NCBI GenBank assembly: GCA_013350335.1
Contig: CM023535.1
Span: 28,817,631-28,881,630, forward strand
Reading direction: 5' to 3'
DNA from: Chimonanthus salicifolius
Taxonomy: Eukaryota; Streptophyta; Magnoliopsida; Laurales; Calycanthaceae
DNA length: 64,000 nucleotides
Position numbers and translations under genes: made by a program
Part shown: positions 60,133 through 64,000 of the stretch, piece by piece
How the letters are laid out: every line of letters begins with the position of its first letter
Numbering within the stretch: position 1 is the first letter of the stretch
The notes under the pieces: model-generated
Database searches by the model: none
The model's input: only the letters and a program-made list of their open reading frames with translations
What the model was told of the DNA's origin: nothing

Positions 60133-61349
60133 GGATTGATGTATGGACTTAAAATATTGTAAATCAAGTGGGACTTGGTTTTGATTGATTGTTATATTAT
60201 AAGGTAACGGGACCTCACAAGGTGTTTACGATCGTGAGCGGTTACCGGACAAAAGACGCAAGGACACATTAGCTGTCTTTGGTAGGATTCCACCTCTTTG
60301 AAACCATGGGTTTATGTACAATGTTTTATCTTACTTTGATGAATTTTTATTGCAAAGGATAGGTTTCAAAATGTGCTTTTAATGCTATATTTATATGATA
60401 AAATAGCATGTGTTTGGATACGTTTCAAAATGCGATTTTAATGCTATGTTTATATGATAAAATAGCATGTGTTTCATTGGCATCTCATGCATGGCATGGG
60501 GTGAAGGATATGTAACCGTAGGGGCCACACTCCGACGGGGCGTCCGAAAAACCTATGTGGGATACCTTGATGGTGAGAATCCCATCAAGAAGAAACCGGA
60601 GGGGCCACACTCCGTCGGGGCGTCCGAAAGACCTATGTGGGGGTACCTTGATGATGAGAATTCCATCAAGAGGATACATGTGTTTATGATGGGTGGGACT
60701 CATTGCATACTACACATGTCATGGCATTGTTTTTATATGGTTTTTGGACTATATTATCATTATATATGTTTTGTACTAACCATGTGTTAACCTAATTGGA
60801 ATACCTACTGGGCGCGTTGTTCTAACGCCCTACTTCTACCTTAGTGGATGATACAGGAAACGAGGGGAACAATGAACGCGAAACGGACCAGGCATAGGAG
60901 CTTGGATACTTTACTTTATATTTTGAATAAAGTTACTTATTGACATGTATTTGAGTAACTAGTTTCCAGGAATGTAATAACTTAGCTAATATTTGCCATG
61001 GTTGGATGTTGATTGGATAATTATGTTACGTTAATTATTGATTAAAGACTTGACGTATTTTGCTATCTGAAATGGAATAGAACTGTGTTCTATTATGATT
61101 CCACATATTATGATTATAATTCCGTAGTTATGATGTTATTCCGCATGTTGATACTGTTATATGTGAATTGTTTTCATTGACTTAGTCCATGCACACATAG
61201 GGTTGGCCAGTTAAGGGTCGGACTTTAAAAGTTCGGACTTAGCTTGCGTCCTGACGTCCGGCTCTCTATCACTCTTTGTTATTAAAAAAAAAAAAATAGC
61301 CTCTGATTTTTTGGAAGGGAAAGCGAGTGAAAAAGGGTGGGGCGTTACA

Positions 61350-61354
61350 TGTTT
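61350..61354. repeat. Target-site duplication TGTTT, right copy (LTR I)
   Basis: This is the second copy of the duplication flanking LTR I. LTR G resumes after it. Confidence 0.93.
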
Positions 61355-61802
61355 AACTTAGGGGTGATTGATTAATAAACCAAAGAAAGAAATTAAAACT
61401 AAAGAGGTGAGGTTCGGCCATGGTGTATGGCCAAACCCACAAGTTTGGTTTATGGACTTGGACATTGTTGTAAATCAAGAGGGACTTGGTTTTAATTGAT
61501 TGTTATATTACAAGGTAACGGGACCTCACAAGGTGTGTACGACCGTGAGCGGTTACCGGACGAAAGACGCAAGGACACGTTAGTGATCTTTGGTAGGATT
61601 CCACCTCTTTGAAACCATGGATTGTTGTACAATGTTTCTTATCTTATTTTTGATGAAATTATGTAAAAATTATAGGTTTCAAATATGAGATTTTAAATGC
61701 TATGATTTGTATGATTGCATAGCATGTGGACATATTCATCTCATGCATGGCATGGGAGAGATGATATGTAACCGGAGATCCACACTTCGTCAGGGCGTCC
61801 GT

Positions 61803-62284
61803 AACACCCTTTGTTCTGTGTCCACCACTCGAACAAGCTTTTTGACGTATGTCACGTCGCTCTGAACCTCTATGTCTTGTATGTTCAGTACATGACAAGG
61901 GTCAGGATTGTACTTCCTCAACATCAATATATGGAACACATTGTGTAAAGATGCCAACTGTGATGGGAGTGCCAATTGATAAGCCACGTCCCCCATCCTT
62001 CTTATGATTGAAAACGGTCCCACATATCTTGGCGACAACTTCCCCTTCTTTCTAAATCTCATGTGTCCCTTTCGTGGCGAGACTTTCAAGAACACCATGT
62101 CTCCCACTTCAAATTCAATGAACCTCCTCCTCTTGTCAGCATAACTCTTCTGACGACTATGCGCAGTCAATAAATGTTGTCGTATCAACTGTATCTGCGC
62201 TGTAGTTTCTGCAACCAACTCAGGTCCAATCAGTGCAGGCTCACCGGCCTCTATCCAGCACATAGGTGACCTACATGGTCTACC
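61803..62284 (-). pseudogene. Chromovirus integrase C-terminal fragment K
   Basis: A minus-strand piece of the same pol as elements B and C starts at the position equal to SPVCWTEAG of B and runs through QSYADKRRRF-like, [40 protein letters not shown] and KYNPDPCHVLN, to DTEQRV. It stops where LTR G sequence starts at about 61802. The joint lies in a short similar stretch (CGTAACACCC against CGTAATACTC of element C). Its upstream side is broken at 62284 by LTR L. The fragment has no stop codon inside about 157 residues, so it is better preserved than the copies in B and C in this part. Confidence 0.92.
62280..62284. repeat. Probable target-site duplication CTACC, left copy (LTR L)
   Basis: CTACC precedes TGTAACACC. 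In element C the uninterrupted text reads GGTCTACCATAAAATGC, so the right copy should lie beyond the window. Confidence 0.7.
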
Positions 62285-64000
62285 TGTAACACCTCGGATT
62301 TTCAGTTAATTATTTTATATGAAAATAATCCATTTAATTTGTGAATATTAGTTATGGATCTTAATTGGGTAAAGAGTTGGGTCATTGGCCCAATTAAGAC
62401 CCAACGGTTTTGGTAAATGGTTTTAAATAAATTAAATGGGGTTAGATTTAATTAGTAATAAATAAGGGATTTGGAAGATTGCATGCGCATAAAGGGATTA
62501 AGAATGGGATAAATTTACATGGCCGAATTATAGATATTAAATCCATGTTTATGCGCATGAGTGATATGCATATCTATGTAATATACTAGAATATCTTGAG
62601 AAGATATTTAAGAATAATTTGAAAGGATACATGGCCGAATGTAAGGTATGAGGATAAGGTGTACACGGCATTAGCAAAGGCTAATTTAGAGAGTCATGGC
62701 ACTTTCTATTTTGGATTATGTGGAGTTTATTAAAAGGAGAGACACAAGGGCTCACGGCATGGCTATTCTAAAAATGGGATCAAGAGGAGATTTATAAGAT
62801 AAAAGAGAGGTGCACACGGCATAGGGAATTAATTATCTTAGCACATTCTAAGATAGGATTAATTGTAAGATTATATAGAAAGGCAACAAGGGAGGGGCGC
62901 ATGGCACCTTCCCCATTTAGATAAAGGGAAACTTCTATAAAGAGACACCCGTAGGCCAATTTCTCTCTCTCTCTCTCTGTCTCTCTTTCTCAATTCCTAT
63001 TCACGCCAAAAACAAAGGAGACAAGAAGGAAATCAGCAAGAAGGTTGTTCGGCCAGCAAAGGGAAAGAAAAATATTGGAAGAGAAAGATCGGAGCAAGGG
63101 ATAACCGAAGGAGTCGCGGAACCTGTAAGTGATTCCAAATTTTGATTTAAGAACTATGGTTATTTTTAATGGAAAAAAATGGATCATAGGGTTCGGCCAA
63201 GGTTAATGGCCGAACCCCATGGAAAGACATGGTTTAGATAATGGATTTTTATGGGTTGGAAACCATGGAAGTAATTGGAGAATTTTTATAATGGATTTAA
63301 AACCATGGAAGGACATGGTTATTGTTATGGAAATTATTTGATTAAAAATGGAAGGATGACGATGACTTAGAAAGAAATTATTATGGATTATTCCTATGAG
63401 TGAGGTTCGGCCATGGTGCATGGCCGAACCCCACTAGGAATTGATTTATGAAAGTTTGATAATTTTAATGGGAGAAAATAATGGAGGATCAAGGTTAGGT
63501 AATGGCCAAGGACCTTGAACCATAGTGTTCGGCCAAGGTTAATGGCCGAACCCCATGAATTGAGTCTTTAGTTCAATAATATTTCTATTATTATTAAATA
63601 AATTTAGGAGGAGGATGGAACCAAGATATCACGGGTTCGGCCATGGGTTATGGCCGAACCCCATGAACCAATTTTTAAATGGATTCCTCAATGATAGATC
63701 ATGTTTGGATTGAGGAATTATTATGGAACATTTAAAGGGTATTTGGAGTTTTGATGTATAATGAATAAGTGAATGGATCTATGCTTGGAACCAAAACCTA
63801 AGGTGATGAAGGTGATGGCCAAATTGTAAATAGGTCAAAATAATTGGATGTTTGAGCAAGAAAACAATGGATTTAAGTATGTATAACTGTATGTTATTGG
63901 TCATGAAATGTTATGAATGGCAAAAGCGTAATTAAAGGCCAAAATGGAGGATCATGGGTTCAGCCATGGTGTATGGCCGAGCCCCATGAGGTTTCTTTTA
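62285..64000 (+). mobile_element. LTR L, 5' part, continues past the window
   Basis: It starts TGTAACACCTCGG inside integrase fragment K. U3 ATGCGCAT copies near 62483 and 62551, TATAAA 62936-62941, a (TC)n run (about 62961-62980), GTAAGT 63125-63130 and hairpins at 63184-63222, 63400-63434, 63520-63557, 63631-63665 and 63953-63990. From the leader onward it is very close to LTR E (compare 63203-63421 with 45423-45641), so L and E are one subtype. The 3' end is outside the window. Confidence 0.92.

Larger units (their letters stand above)
54395..61349 (+). mobile_element. Solo LTR I (about 3.6 kb without insert), nested in G, carrying J
   Basis: It runs from TGTAACACCCCGG to GGGGCGTTACA with TGTTT on both sides. 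LTR J sits inside its U3 at 54776-58126. Donor-like GTTAGT 58663-58668, nine hairpins (58699-60132), the GGTAAC...GTTACC stem block (60197-60246), two ATGCTAT/ATAGCAT units (60380-60474), an acceptor-like block with CCTTAG (ending 60844) and AATAAA (60926-60931). A 90-bp segment of U3 ending TTGTATCTTAGCAC is tandemly repeated (about 58282-58452). This is a second-level insertion, with J as a third level. Confidence 0.94.
47791..61802 (+). mobile_element. LTR G, host of two nested LTRs, 3' end truncated
   Basis: It begins TGTAACACCCC at 47791. Only 41 bp later it is broken by LTR H (47832-52181). It resumes at 52182-54394 (rest of U3, TATAAAA 52887-52893, leader, GTAAGT 53069-53074, hairpins), is broken by LTR I (54395-61349), and ends with 61350-61802 (one hairpin, the GGTAAC stem block and the start of the GTCAGGGCGTCCG block). 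The acceptor-like block, poly(A) region and U5 are missing: at about 61802 it joins an integrase fragment. Hairpins: 53104-53143, 53192-53229, 53336-53372, 53502-53536, 53610-53648, 53789-53825, 53974-54011, 54134-54172, 54289-54327 and about 61410-61442. The left flank AGATA cannot be matched. Confidence 0.88.

Noticed and set aside
60467..60790. Recurrent frame starting MCFIGISCMAWG (also 18910-19104 and 55595-55239 minus)
   Set aside because: The similarity follows from the conserved LTR DNA. Length and C-terminus differ in every copy, frames shift between copies, and it crosses the acceptor-like block. Kept as non-coding.
1..64000. Naming the plant species
   Set aside because: The retrotransposon lineages are found across angiosperms, and no single-copy gene is intact enough to identify the host.

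Overview
This window is a repeat-dense stretch of a plant nuclear genome, almost certainly an angiosperm. Roughly nine tenths of it is LTR retrotransposon DNA of two Ty3/gypsy lineages. One is an Athila-like element, recognised by its tRNA-Asp-type primer binding site and its Athila-style gag, protease and integrase. The other is a chromovirus family, probably Tekay/Del-like, with unusually long LTRs of about 3.1-4.4 kb. No intact gene, rRNA, tRNA or CRISPR array was found. All coding regions are decayed retrotransposon pseudogenes, plus two weak exon-like fragments of possible host genes. The species cannot be named from the sequence.

Layout. 1-12636: Athila-like element on the minus strand (integrase at 451, gag at 9437, PBS at 10731, 5' LTR from 10756). 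Its reverse transcriptase is split by a solo chromovirus LTR (A, 2489-6009, target duplication TGTTT). 12659-19731: decayed chromovirus B, with an inverted gag-protease piece, then RT-RNase H-integrase and a 3' LTR on the plus strand. 20025-34292: chromovirus C on the minus strand with both LTRs. Its left LTR is truncated and carries a solo LTR of a related but divergent family (D, 21952-26034, TSD TAATT). 34293-38954 and 46802-47785: AT-rich host DNA with duplicated blocks. 38960-46796: solo LTR E (TSD AAACT) containing solo LTR F (40746-44207, TSD ATTTT). 47791-61802: LTR G containing solo LTR H (47832-52181, TSD AAAAT) and solo LTR I (54395-61349, TSD TGTTT), which itself contains solo LTR J (54776-58126, TSD GCAAC). 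61803-62284: integrase fragment K, broken by LTR L, which runs off the window.

Most notable signal. Every chromovirus LTR here carries a dispersed array of a near-perfect inverted repeat. Its sense arms are CCATAGGGTTCGGCCAT and ATGGCCGAACCCCATGG around a loop of about 5 nt. There are about 85-90 copies in the window, and none was seen in host or Athila DNA. Paired substitutions in several copies keep the stems complementary. In the twelve LTR copies the array starts just after a GTAAGT/GTTAGT splice-donor-like site, which follows a TATA box and a short leader in most copies. Where the 3' part is present, the array is followed by a conserved pyrimidine-rich CCCTAG acceptor-like block and often an AATAAA. 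The LTRs therefore look like compact transcription units with a hairpin-filled intron, mostly surviving as self-nested solo LTRs.
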